From Bacteroidales bacterium (GTDB lineage: Bacteria; Bacteroidota; Bacteroidia; Bacteroidales; UBA932), in contig SUYO01000002.1 of assembly GCA_015060385.1 (NCBI GenBank), positions 62,001 through 126,000 on the forward strand: DNA of 64,000 bases, in the 5' to 3' direction. The notes below the pieces were generated by a model, which worked only from the letters and a program-made list of their open reading frames with translations, ran no database searches and had not been told where the DNA came from. A program made the position numbers and the translations under genes. The stretch's first letter is position 1. The number at the start of each line of letters is the position of its first letter. Shown one piece after another: positions 48,285 through 57,615 of this stretch.

Positions 48285-49636
48285 CAGATATTGTACTTCT
48301 TCAACTTCGCATAAAGCGTAGGCCTGCTGATGTTCAGAGACTTAGCCACCATAGACAGATTGCCTCCGAACCTTGCCATAGCCGCCCGGATCGCCTTCTC
48401 CTCTGTCTCCTCCAAAGTGTCGTTTCCGTTCACGACAGCTGTTTCCTTCGCTGTTCCTTTCTTCGGAAGCTCTATGTCTTCAGCTGTAAGCATGTCACCG
48501 TCCGAGAGTATCACCGCCTTCTCTATGCAGTTCTGGAGCTCACGGATGTTTCCGCTCCAGCTGTGGGCCGTCAGCACTTCCACCGCTTCCGGCGCAAGTC
48601 CTTTCACCGTCCGTCTGTATCTTTCAGAATATCTTGCTATGAACATCTCGGCCAGAGGCACGATCTCGTCCGTCCTTTCGCGCAGAGGAGGGAGGTGGAG
48701 GTGGATCGTGTTGATCCTGTAGTAAAGGTCCTCCCTGAACTCACCTTTCTCCACCATCTTCTTCAGATCCTTGTTAGTGGCGCAGATGAGCCTGATGTCG
48801 ACTGGGATGGACTTCGTGTCGCCGACCCTTGTTATGCAGCGGTTCTGGATGACCCTGAGCAGCTTTGCCTGAAGGTGGAGGGGAATGTTGCCGATCTCGT
48901 CAAGGAAGAGGGTGCTGCCGTCCGCCTGCTCGAATTTGCCGATGTGGTCGGCGTGGGCATCGGTGAATGCACCCTTCACATGACCGAAGAGCTCGCTCTC
49001 GAACAGGGTCTCGGTCAAGGCACCGGCATCCACGCAGACCATCTGTCTGAAGGCACGTTCCGACCTGCGGTGTACCTCTCCCGCCAGCACATCCTTTCCC
49101 GTACCGTTTTCGCCGGTAATCAGGACATTTGCGAGGGTAGGGGCGAACTTGTCCATGTTCTTTCTGACCAGAGACATGCCCGGACCGTTGCCCCAGTACA
49201 TTTCGAGCGATGACGGTGGAGCGACGGACTCCTCCTTGTCATCCTTGCCTTTGCCTTCGCATGCAGACTTCAGCGTCTGTACAAGCTTCTCATTGTCCCA
49301 TGGCTTTACGATGAAGTCAAAGGCCCCGCGCTTCATTCCTTCTACCGCCAGCTGAATGTCTGCATAGGCAGTGAAAAGCACCACCTCGATTTCGGGGCAG
49401 CGCTTCTTTATCTCCGAAAGCCAGTAGAGGCCTTCGTTTCCTGTATTGATGTCGGTGTGGAAATTCATGTCAAGCAGCACGACGTCCGGACGGAAGTCGG
49501 TCAGGCGGCTTACCAGCTCATTGGGTGAGGGGATGAGCTCTACCTGAGAGAAATGCATGGGCAGCAGCAGTTTGAGTGCCGCCCTGATTCCGTTGTTGTC
49601 ATCTACAACCAGTATCTTTCCTTTGCTTTTTGCCAT
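48284..49636 (-). CDS. Sigma-54-dependent response regulator (REC-AAA-HTH, NtrC-like)
   Basis: [48 protein letters not shown] (GAFTGA variant), [19 protein letters not shown]. Confidence 0.95.
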   Translation of the reverse strand: MAKSKGKILVVDDNNGIRAALKLLLPMHFSQVELIPSPNELVSRLTDFRPDVVLLDMNFHTDINTGNEGLYWLSEIKKRCPEIEVVLFTAYADIQLAVEGMKRGAFDFIVKPWDNEKLVQTLKSACEGKGKDDKEESVAPPSSLEMYWGNGPGMSLVRKNMDKFAPTLANVLITGENGTGKDVLAGEVHRRSERAFRQMVCVDAGALTETLFESELFGHVKGAFTDAHADHIGKFEQADGSTLFLDEIGNIPLHLQAKLLRVIQNRCITRVGDTKSIPVDIRLICATNKDLKKMVEKGEFREDLYYRINTIHLHLPPLRERTDEIVPLAEMFIARYSERYRRTVKGLAPEAVEVLTAHSWSGNIRELQNCIEKAVILSDGDMLTAEDIELPKKGTAKETAVVNGNDTLEETEEKAIRAAMARFGGNLSMVAKSLNISRPTLYAKLKKYNI

Positions 49637-49662
49637 AACTCCACAAATTTAATCTTTTTTCC

Positions 49663-50634
49663 CTAGAATGCATAACCGATCTTGAGATTCAGTCCGGCAT
49701 CCACATCATCATACATGGCATTATCGTATTTATACCAGTACTTGTATGTCTCCAGAGCGATGCCGAGAGATATGTTCAGCCTCTGATGAGGACCTATGTT
49801 GAAACCGTATCCGAATGACGGTTCTACTACAAGGCCTTCGTGCCTTTCTCTCTCGTAGCGGTTTCTTTCAAAGGAGAACTGTCCTCCTATGTTAAGTGCG
49901 AGGAAAGGACTGCGGGTGCTGTTGAAGAAATCGCTTCTGATGTGGAGGAAGACAGGAAGCGTGAATTCACCGGATCCCTCGTACCAGTTGATGCCGGTTC
50001 CCAGACCGACTGCAAACTGAGGACATACGCGGTAACCGTTTATTATCGTAAGGCTCGGACGGATGTTCTCTGTACCGAACAAGGCTCCGACGCCCATTTC
50101 GGCGATTCCGAAATATCCACGGTTGTTGTTGAAGCGTCCGTCGTTTCGCATCTGTCTTCTGTATGCATTCGACCAGCGTCCGTATCTCTTGGTGATCATG
50201 CTGACCTCGTCGAGGTCATAAAGATATGTGCTTCCGTCGTATGTAGTCAGGCGGAGGTCTTCTCCCGGAACGAGGTCGGTGATCACACCGATGATCTCCG
50301 ACCCGTTCTTCAGATGCACGACATCCAGAAACATTCGTCCGCCGGAATAACTGTGGAAAAACACTCCCGTATCCATGTGGATGTCCCTTCTGTGTCTGTA
50401 ATCGCTGCGATATCCGAAATCACGGTCGTGACCGTCCCTGTCCGATGTGCCGAAATGAACTCCGAAATGCTGGTCGAAATGCTGACGGTCCGTGTGCTGT
50501 CCGCTATGCTGTCCGGCGTGCTGCCTGCTATGCTGTCCGGCGTGCTGGCGGGCATGCTGGTCCATATGGTTCTGTGCCGATGCTGTCAGGATGCAGATCA
50601 GTGCTGCTGTAAGTGTTGTCAATGTTCGTCTCAT
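49663..50634 (-). CDS. Secreted/outer-membrane beta-barrel-like protein with His-rich N-terminal repeat
   Basis: Signal peptide then QHARQHAGQHSRQHAGQHSGQHTDRQHFDQHF; C-terminal NLKIGYAF. Confidence 0.75.
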   Translation of the reverse strand: MRRTLTTLTAALICILTASAQNHMDQHARQHAGQHSRQHAGQHSGQHTDRQHFDQHFGVHFGTSDRDGHDRDFGYRSDYRHRRDIHMDTGVFFHSYSGGRMFLDVVHLKNGSEIIGVITDLVPGEDLRLTTYDGSTYLYDLDEVSMITKRYGRWSNAYRRQMRNDGRFNNNRGYFGIAEMGVGALFGTENIRPSLTIINGYRVCPQFAVGLGTGINWYEGSGEFTLPVFLHIRSDFFNSTRSPFLALNIGGQFSFERNRYERERHEGLVVEPSFGYGFNIGPHQRLNISLGIALETYKYWYKYDNAMYDDVDAGLNLKIGYAF

Positions 50635-50712
50635 GATTGTCCAAAGTTATATTGTTCACCATTATGACGCAGATCTTCCTTAAAAGTACTATCTGCCGCC
50701 TCAGGAAGTTCC

Positions 50713-50849
50713 TTCCGGCCACGTTTACCCTTGATTCTGTGGCCGGCACCTGGATAATGGCCCTCCCGGCCACGTTTGCCCTTGATTCTGTGGCCGGCAC
50801 CTGGATAATGGCCCTCCCGGCCACGTTTGCCCTTGATTCTGTGGCCGGG
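50713..50849. repeat. Three tandem REP-like units with 51-bp period
   Basis: CCGGCCACGTTT(A/G)CCCTTGATTCTGTGGCCGG at 50717, 50768, 50819 (GGCC starts), separated by CACCTGGATAATGGCCCTC. Confidence 0.88.
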
Positions 50850-50851
50850 CA

Positions 50852-53197
50852 TCACTCCTTCTTCAACGCCTCGGCCGGGTTCGTCCTGGCAGCACGGAGG
50901 GTCTGCCACAGGACGGACGCGAGGGAAAGGGTTACGGACGCGATGCATGCAAGCAGGATCGGCCATAACATGTTTACATCTGGCAGGCCCTGGAGCATGA
51001 ATCCTGACACGATGCTTCCGAGGGGGAGTCCGAAGATGTTTGCCACAAGTATTATCTTCATGTAGGTGCGGATATTTCGTACAGTTTCACTTCGAACTGT
51101 TCCCCCGAAGACCTTATGAATGGCAATGCCTTTGGTATTCTCTTCTGCAAAGTATGAACTCATGGCGAACAGGCCGAGTATTGAAATCACAAGTGCAATC
51201 ACAAGGAATACGGTTGCAAATATGATCATGATCTTCAAGCCTGAAAGAGATTCCTTGATGAATTCTTCTGCATATCCGAAATCCTCCCTGCTTTCATAAT
51301 ATCCTGTAGTCTCGTTACAGTATTTCTCAAGTTCATTCAGTATCGCCTCTCTTGCCTGATCATGAGGCCCTGTCGTCTCGATGGCATAAAAATATCCGTA
51401 TGGATGACTCTCGACTTTAAGGATCTGATATGGGTTTTCGTAAAATCTTGAAGGATCACAACATACAAAGTCCTTGACTACACCTCCTGAATGACAATCT
51501 CTGAATCCTGATACAATTTCAGATGGGTCCACAGACATAAGTTCATCCATACCGACATCTAATCTCTCCACCAGGGATTCGGAATACCATACCGATCCTT
51601 CCAAAGGAACATTGAAAGAATGGGTCTGCGCCAGTCCCATCAGCCTGAAAGTAGTTGTGTCGACCTTGCATACAGTCATCATCAGTTCGTTTCCCTGGAG
51701 ATCATGCTGAGTCATGATATGGTTTCTGGCTATTCCTCCATCGCACATACCTATGGTCTTGACATATGGCAGGGCCCTTAGCCTCTCGATAAATGCCGAG
51801 TCATCACGCGCGTTGCCATAGGTGGATCTTGACAAGAAGAGAATATTATCACTGTTCCATCCTGCAGGAGTGTTCCTGAACTTCATATGGGTCATTCCCA
51901 AGGTGATTGAGAAGACCATCAGAATTATGGCTATTACTGTGTTGATTCCGATGAAGATCTTGCTGAAGACCATTTTCCTGATCTTCTTGAAGCGTCCCTT
52001 TGTAACTTCTATAGGTGAGAACGACATCGCAAGAGCTGCAGGTATCATCCCGGATACAAGTCCGGTTACTGTACCGATGATCAATATCACCGGTACAGAA
52101 CGCCATGTCAGACCGATCGGCGGTATTTCTGTAGGTCCCTGAATCGTTCCTGTGATGATGCTGTTCACAACAGGTGTGACTGCAATGATCAGAAATAATG
52201 CGATAACAGTACATATGGATGCCATCAGCATGCTTTCAACAAGGTGCTGGCGCAGGATTTCACCTTTCTGGGCGCCTACAAGACGCATTGTCGCTATTTC
52301 ATTGCTTCGCTTTGATGTCTGGGCAAATGTAAGGTTTATATAATTGAAGACTGCAGAAAGAAGCAATACGATGGCGATTGCGGCAAGAATGAGTATCAGT
52401 GTCGATCCTGAGTGCATCAGCCCAAAATGTCTTTCATGTATGATAAGGTCATCCAGAGGGTCGGCATAACTGTATTCCGGATTCCAGTGCGGATCTTCAG
52501 TACAGTGCTCATCAATGATTTGCCTTACCTTGTCCGAAAGTTCCTTTCGGTTGACCTGTCCATCAGTCTTCACGAACAGCTGAGGGGAGAATGATATTGC
52601 CGTACAACGGACTCCTGCTTCATGATTGATGACAATACCGGCCGACTCGAAGATGGAATTGTCAAAGTCCTCAATGACAGCCGATACCTGCAGAGTGTTG
52701 AAATATGACGGATTTTCCTTAGATCCGAACTTATTCAATGTAATGGCCTGACCCACAGCTTTCTCTGCACCTCCAAACAACCTGTCCGCCATACTTTGGG
52801 TGATGACGACGGTACCATCATCCTTGAGTCTGCCGATATTTCCCGCCTTTGATTTACGAGGAAACATTTCAAAGAATCCTTCTCCGGCAAGAATGATCTG
52901 GTCCGCAAACATCCCTTCACCATCCTCCACATATATGTTGATGTAGTTGTATATGACATGCTCACGTACTTCAGGAATCTTGTCGATATGGTTATAAAGT
53001 TCCATCGAAGCCATACCCTTTGAGGTACCGTTCAGAGCATATATATATTCATGATCCGGAATCTTCCAGGTCAAGGTGTACATATTCCATGCATGACAGC
53101 CGACGATCATGACAAACGCAAGAGATACGCTCAGTCCCACGACCTCGATTGCAGTGTACAGCTTGTTTCTTCCCAGGAATCTAAGGTAACTTTTCAT
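50852..53197 (-). CDS. FtsX/MacB-like ABC transporter permease
   Basis: MKSYLRFLGRNKLYTAIEVVGLSVSLAFV; C-terminal LRAARTNPAEALKKE. Confidence 0.9.
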   Translation of the reverse strand: MKSYLRFLGRNKLYTAIEVVGLSVSLAFVMIVGCHAWNMYTLTWKIPDHEYIYALNGTSKGMASMELYNHIDKIPEVREHVIYNYINIYVEDGEGMFADQIILAGEGFFEMFPRKSKAGNIGRLKDDGTVVITQSMADRLFGGAEKAVGQAITLNKFGSKENPSYFNTLQVSAVIEDFDNSIFESAGIVINHEAGVRCTAISFSPQLFVKTDGQVNRKELSDKVRQIIDEHCTEDPHWNPEYSYADPLDDLIIHERHFGLMHSGSTLILILAAIAIVLLLSAVFNYINLTFAQTSKRSNEIATMRLVGAQKGEILRQHLVESMLMASICTVIALFLIIAVTPVVNSIITGTIQGPTEIPPIGLTWRSVPVILIIGTVTGLVSGMIPAALAMSFSPIEVTKGRFKKIRKMVFSKIFIGINTVIAIILMVFSITLGMTHMKFRNTPAGWNSDNILFLSRSTYGNARDDSAFIERLRALPYVKTIGMCDGGIARNHIMTQHDLQGNELMMTVCKVDTTTFRLMGLAQTHSFNVPLEGSVWYSESLVERLDVGMDELMSVDPSEIVSGFRDCHSGGVVKDFVCCDPSRFYENPYQILKVESHPYGYFYAIETTGPHDQAREAILNELEKYCNETTGYYESREDFGYAEEFIKESLSGLKIMIIFATVFLVIALVISILGLFAMSSYFAEENTKGIAIHKVFGGTVRSETVRNIRTYMKIILVANIFGLPLGSIVSGFMLQGLPDVNMLWPILLACIASVTLSLASVLWQTLRAARTNPAEALKKE

Positions 53198-53220
53198 ATA
53201 TGTTTAATATTTCATTCTTT

Positions 53221-53354
53221 CTGTCCGGGATTATCCTTGTTTTCCCGGATAAGTTTCAACTATTCTATCGTTCGTCCGGAAATTCGCTTGTTTTCCCGGA
53301 CAGGTTATTCTTTTACCTTCGCCTGTCCGGAATCCAAGGCACATTTCCGGACGA
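53221..53354. repeat. Three palindromic units (TCCGG...CCGGA) with 51-bp spacing
   Basis: GTCCGG at 53223, 53274, 53325; each followed by a TTTTCCCGGA/ATTTCCGGA arm. Confidence 0.7.
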
Positions 53355-53401
53355 AGTCATCATGACCGCCTTCCTCCCGTCATGCCCGGCCCTGCCAGGC
53401 G

Positions 53402-55780
53402 TCACTCCTTCTTCAGCGCGTTGGCCGGGTTGGTACGTATCAGGCGTAGTGCCTGGAGAGCGATGGCAATGAGGGTCACACCAAGGACGGTCGCGAATGC
53501 ACCGATGTAGATGAGAGGGGAGTTGTCGGTGCGGATGACGTATCCTTCGAGCCAGTGGCCGATGACGGTATATGCAATCGGAATTGCCACGACAGCTGAT
53601 ATGACCACCGGAAACGTGAAATCTAGGGTGATCTTTCGGATCATCTCCTTCCTCGAACATCCGAACACGTTACGCACGGCATTGTCCTTCTCGCCGGTCT
53701 TCGCGTGATAACTGCTGAGTCCCACGATGGTCATAATGGTCATCAGGATGCAGATGAGAGAGAATCCGGTCAGAAGTTTGAGCATATTCTTCTCCTCCTT
53801 TAGTTCTCTTTCAGTCTTTTCGCGTAATGTCTCAACTGCGAACATTGTATCATCATATCCTTTGCTGTAATAGAATTCCTGCACCATCTTCTTTGCCTTG
53901 TTCTCATCGATGCTGACTTTCAGGACAGGCGAGCCATACTGAACGAATTCCTTCATGTTCCTGACATTCAAGAATGCGAACTTGCTGTATGCGTTATCTT
54001 TCAGACTTCCTATCTTGATGTCGTTCACAATACCGCTCAATGGAGCCGACTTCCACATGTTCAGCATTCCATCCATCATATAGTCGTCTATCCCTTCATA
54101 TGAGCTTTTGCAGATGTACCATTTGCCGTCTTCAGTATCAGCCGATCCCGATCCATTATCTTCAATGATCTCAATACCGAGCATCTCAAAATACTCGCTG
54201 TTTCCGCTAATGAATCCAATTGCCTCATACTTGCCTGTACCGTTGCTCTTGAGACTTGTCATTGCCCATGATGTCGGGATTTGTCGATATGAGCCAACCC
54301 TGTCGATGAATGGCAGGGATTTGAGCTCATCAAAGAAGCGGTTTTCATCAGAAATGAACTCGACGCATACCATATTGTCATAATTGTATCCTAACGGCTG
54401 GCTCAGGATATATCTTGTCTGTCTGATTACGCCGAAACATATTGACAATCCTCCTATGCAGAGAAGACCTGCAAAACCTATGAATACCTTGCCGAATGTG
54501 ACCTTGTCCTTATATCTTGCCTCGCCTTTGATCACATTGACCGCGCTGTAGGACGAAAGGATCAATGAAGGAACGGCGCTGGCGATTGCGACCATTATCA
54601 CGATGATGCCGGCCAATATGATGTATTCGTTCAGCTGGGTAAGCGGATTGATTTCAGCTCCGAGTATCTGGCTGAGCGGATTCTTGAATGCTATGGCAAT
54701 GATCACCGCGAAGATGCATGATACGTCCAGCAGAATGAATGCTTCCGCAAAGCATCTGCCGATTATGCCCTTCCTGTCTGTGCCCAGAAGCTGACGCGTC
54801 GCTATCTCCTTGATTCTGAACCTGCTGAAGGCAATGGTCAGCACTGTGTAGTCAAGTAGGGAAACGATGGTTATGAATATACACATCAGAAGGTATATAC
54901 CGAAGAGCCTGCCCTGTCTGATGTTGTTGAAGTCGTAGCTGAAGATCTGAGGGTCCTGCTTCTTTATTTCGTGAAAAGCCGTAAGGACGACCTGCATCTG
55001 GTAGCTATCTCCGTATCTGGTATCCGATCCGAGGAAACCTTCAGTGAGATTTTCCGAAACTTCTGCAGGATCTGCTCCTTCGCCAAGCTTTACGAAACTG
55101 TGTTCTATTTTCCTCATGCCGCCATGAAACATCGCTTCCTGCTTTTCATAAATCAGATCTTTACTCATGATCATGTCAGGTTCATTGAATATGGTCTTCG
55201 CAAACGGCTTGAAGATACCTGTCACGACCAGATTGACATCAAAATCCATGACCGGCTCATCAGACAATTGTCCCATAGGATTCTTTTCGAACACATTTAT
55301 TACCTTACCGAGCGCATCACCTTCAGGGAAGAGTGTGTTTGCCAAAGCCTCAGATATGACGACGTTGTCATTTGATTCCAAAGCATTATACGGATCACCC
55401 TCAGACAATGGGAATGTGAAGAAATCGAAGAATGTATCCGATACTCCCATCGTCCTTACATTCATACTGTTTTCTCCGTAGTTTGCAGTGGTGATGTCCA
55501 CGAATAGGGATGTGTTTCTGTTGCTTTGTACTATTCCGCATGAACTCTCGATCTCCGGCATTTCAGCATATAATTGCGGTACTTCGTAAAACAGATCCGA
55601 TGAACCGGCAGTATGAACCAGATATACATCATCCGTATTCTTCAATATTTTGTTCACGCTCATGTCATCGACGATGTAAGAGCTCAGAACTATGACAAAT
55701 GCCAGTGCAACGCTAAGTCCCACGACCTCGATAGCAGTGTACAGCTTGTTTCTTGAAAGGAATCTTAAATAGCTTTTCAT
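53402..55780 (-). CDS. FtsX/MacB-like ABC transporter permease (paralogue of 50852-53197)
   Basis: MKSYLRFLSRNKLYTAIEVVGLSVALAFV; LRLIRTNPANALKKE. Confidence 0.9.
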   Translation of the reverse strand: MKSYLRFLSRNKLYTAIEVVGLSVALAFVIVLSSYIVDDMSVNKILKNTDDVYLVHTAGSSDLFYEVPQLYAEMPEIESSCGIVQSNRNTSLFVDITTANYGENSMNVRTMGVSDTFFDFFTFPLSEGDPYNALESNDNVVISEALANTLFPEGDALGKVINVFEKNPMGQLSDEPVMDFDVNLVVTGIFKPFAKTIFNEPDMIMSKDLIYEKQEAMFHGGMRKIEHSFVKLGEGADPAEVSENLTEGFLGSDTRYGDSYQMQVVLTAFHEIKKQDPQIFSYDFNNIRQGRLFGIYLLMCIFITIVSLLDYTVLTIAFSRFRIKEIATRQLLGTDRKGIIGRCFAEAFILLDVSCIFAVIIAIAFKNPLSQILGAEINPLTQLNEYIILAGIIVIMVAIASAVPSLILSSYSAVNVIKGEARYKDKVTFGKVFIGFAGLLCIGGLSICFGVIRQTRYILSQPLGYNYDNMVCVEFISDENRFFDELKSLPFIDRVGSYRQIPTSWAMTSLKSNGTGKYEAIGFISGNSEYFEMLGIEIIEDNGSGSADTEDGKWYICKSSYEGIDDYMMDGMLNMWKSAPLSGIVNDIKIGSLKDNAYSKFAFLNVRNMKEFVQYGSPVLKVSIDENKAKKMVQEFYYSKGYDDTMFAVETLREKTERELKEEKNMLKLLTGFSLICILMTIMTIVGLSSYHAKTGEKDNAVRNVFGCSRKEMIRKITLDFTFPVVISAVVAIPIAYTVIGHWLEGYVIRTDNSPLIYIGAFATVLGVTLIAIALQALRLIRTNPANALKKE

Positions 55781-55808
55781 CAGTTTATTTGATTTTGCCG
55801 TTCCGGTA

Positions 55809-55826
55809 TGCTACAGCTGTGCCAAA
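55809..55826 (-). promoter_or_regulatory. Sigma-54 (-24/-12) promoter
   Basis: Minus strand TTTGGCACAGCTGTAGCA: GG-N10-GC spacing, close to TTGGCACnnnnnTTGCW; upstream of ATG at 55780. Confidence 0.65.
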
Positions 55827-55879
55827 GTTGCTAATGTGTTACTATTCAATGTTTTGCTAAAATTGTGAGTTTTGGCAGG

Positions 55880-55908
55880 TGTAAAGAAACTTTACAAAAG
55901 TGTAAAGG
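55880..55908. promoter_or_regulatory. Candidate enhancer/UAS for the sigma-54 promoter
   Basis: TGTAAAGAAACTTTACA palindrome followed by a further TGTAAAGG copy. Confidence 0.45.
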
Positions 55909-55942
55909 TAAAATTTATTTTATCATGCTAAAATAAATTTTA

Positions 55943-55959
55943 GCCTCCCCTCTGGAGGC
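55943..55959 (-). terminator. Hairpin terminator-like structure
   Basis: GCCTCC-CCTCT-GGAGGC; on the minus strand followed by TAAAATTTATTTT. Confidence 0.5.
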
Positions 55960-55986
55960 AAAGAAAAGTGAGATGATGCTAAAGTT

Positions 55987-56110
55987 TTAATGAAACTCTA
56001 TCGTATAGAAACAGTAGTCATGAACATCATCAATATTTACCCATTCTTTAGGATGCTGATGTTTATCTCTCAGACCACAATAATCCTGAGTAAACATATG
56101 CGTTCCCATG
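55987..56110 (-). pseudogene. Truncated duplicate of the 3' end of the 58783-59430 gene
   Basis: Encodes FTQDYCGLRDKHQHPKEWVNIDDVHDYCFYTIEFH, matching the C-terminus of 58783-59430; near-identical at DNA level. Confidence 0.8.
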
Positions 56111-56297
56111 GACAGAAGTAGATTTTGATACAGTCTGTCCATGAAATGACATGTTTTCATGGACAGGAATGGCACAAAGAGCCGTCTTCCCAGCGGGCGA
56201 TCCTTCAGTTTACCAACTTAGTGCAAAGGAAGGTCTCATTTTCATTTGTCCGTATTACCTTATTATTCACATCAGTTTGATAGATCAGATTTTTCTG

Positions 56298-57545
56298 TTA
56301 AATTCCTAAATCATAGATAGGCATTTCAGGGAAATGCTCTTCAAGTAATCCGAATGTGACTCTTAATACCTCAATGACATAATCGGCCGGACTTCTAGGA
56401 CTTCCGTTTCTCAACATGTAAAAGGATATTTTTTCAATTTCATCAGCAGTCAGATCTATCAATCCTCGCTGATGCTTGACAAGAAGTATCCTGCACAAGG
56501 CACAATATGGGTATGCAAAACCGTATTTATAAGAATTCAGATTTCGCTGCATGATTTCCTTTGTCTTATCTTCAATTGCTTTGGATAGCCTGTCCAGCTG
56601 AATGGCAGTCATCTTAGGAGTAAAGTGTGCAGATGCCAGAAGCATTTCCAGATAGTTCCTGTCCATGAATGTCCATGGTACGTTTATGTCATTGTCATAC
56701 ATAGGACCCTCTTCTTCCGCAATGGCCGGATCTGCAAGCTTCATGTTTTCATAGAGTTTCAGCAAGGCTTCTGGGGCATGCGTTCTTGCAGCAAGCTCCT
56801 TGAGACCATTATACCATTCGGTAACATGAAGATTTATAAACATCAAGGAAGATTCATACAGGAGCATATCCTTTCTAAGCGGATAATACATACAGGTCTG
56901 TGACAGTCCTTCAGTTGTAAGCTTGGCCATATCTTCATCCGGGATCTGAAACATATCGATTCTTTGCTGATAATCTGAGAACTGATACCAGAAATCGGGG
57001 GCATTACAGTACCCGTAATCATATACATATCCTGTGAATTCTCCTTCTACTACAGGTAAATCCAGTTCGTCTCTTGGAATCTGGACAGAATTATCTTCAT
57101 CCGTTCCCGGTTCCGACGTAGGTTTATCAGTTCTGTAGAAGCATTTATAATCACCGGCGATACCGTCTATAGAAAAATCTGTTCCTACTCTTTGCCATTC
57201 CATTTCCTTATCATTGATGGTGACGATTTCAAAACTTTGGCGCCCTGACTCCGATTCATCATAAATCAGAGTTATGACATTTCCATCAAGGATATACTTA
57301 TATGTATCCATATGATACATCCAGATTTCATCGTAACTATAATATTCCCATGACCCGTCCTCACGGAAAGTATACTGAGGAATACCTTCCCATTTTGTCG
57401 AATACCCAAACTGAGAATAGTCTTCAACCCAATAGCCGCTGACAAGCTTATGAATGTATCCCGGAATATCACCTGCAATATGAGGTTCCTTATCACAAGA
57501 TAAGACACAGAAGGCTACAGATAAGATTGTAAGAAAACGTTTCAT
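56298..57545 (-). CDS. Hypothetical lipoprotein
   Basis: Lipobox LSCD near N-terminus (MKRFLTILSVAFCVLSCDKEPH). Confidence 0.65.
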   Translation of the reverse strand: MKRFLTILSVAFCVLSCDKEPHIAGDIPGYIHKLVSGYWVEDYSQFGYSTKWEGIPQYTFREDGSWEYYSYDEIWMYHMDTYKYILDGNVITLIYDESESGRQSFEIVTINDKEMEWQRVGTDFSIDGIAGDYKCFYRTDKPTSEPGTDEDNSVQIPRDELDLPVVEGEFTGYVYDYGYCNAPDFWYQFSDYQQRIDMFQIPDEDMAKLTTEGLSQTCMYYPLRKDMLLYESSLMFINLHVTEWYNGLKELAARTHAPEALLKLYENMKLADPAIAEEEGPMYDNDINVPWTFMDRNYLEMLLASAHFTPKMTAIQLDRLSKAIEDKTKEIMQRNLNSYKYGFAYPYCALCRILLVKHQRGLIDLTADEIEKISFYMLRNGSPRSPADYVIEVLRVTFGLLEEHFPEMPIYDLGI

Positions 57546-57615
57546 GACATATTGAAATTAGACATTTACATCGCAAGTTAAAGATTTATATTGAGATAAA
57601 CAACTCATCTCCAAG

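Noticed and set aside
50713-50849. Possible CRISPR array (three regularly spaced repeats)
   Set aside because: Both the repeats and the intervening linkers are identical, units are palindromic, and no cas genes are present; fits REP/BIME, not CRISPR.
50528-51065. ORFs with 17-aa repeats (TWIMALPATFALDSVAG on +, GRKG/HRIKGKRGREGHYPGAG on -) as a repeat protein
   Set aside because: The reading frames arise because the REP period (51 bp) is a multiple of three; they overlap confident genes and lack promoter or RBS signals.
55910-55941. AAAATTTATTTT...AAAATAAATTTT perfect inverted repeat as a separate regulatory element
   Set aside because: AT-rich palindrome adjacent to a GC hairpin; most simply part of terminator/UAS flanking DNA, so not scored separately.
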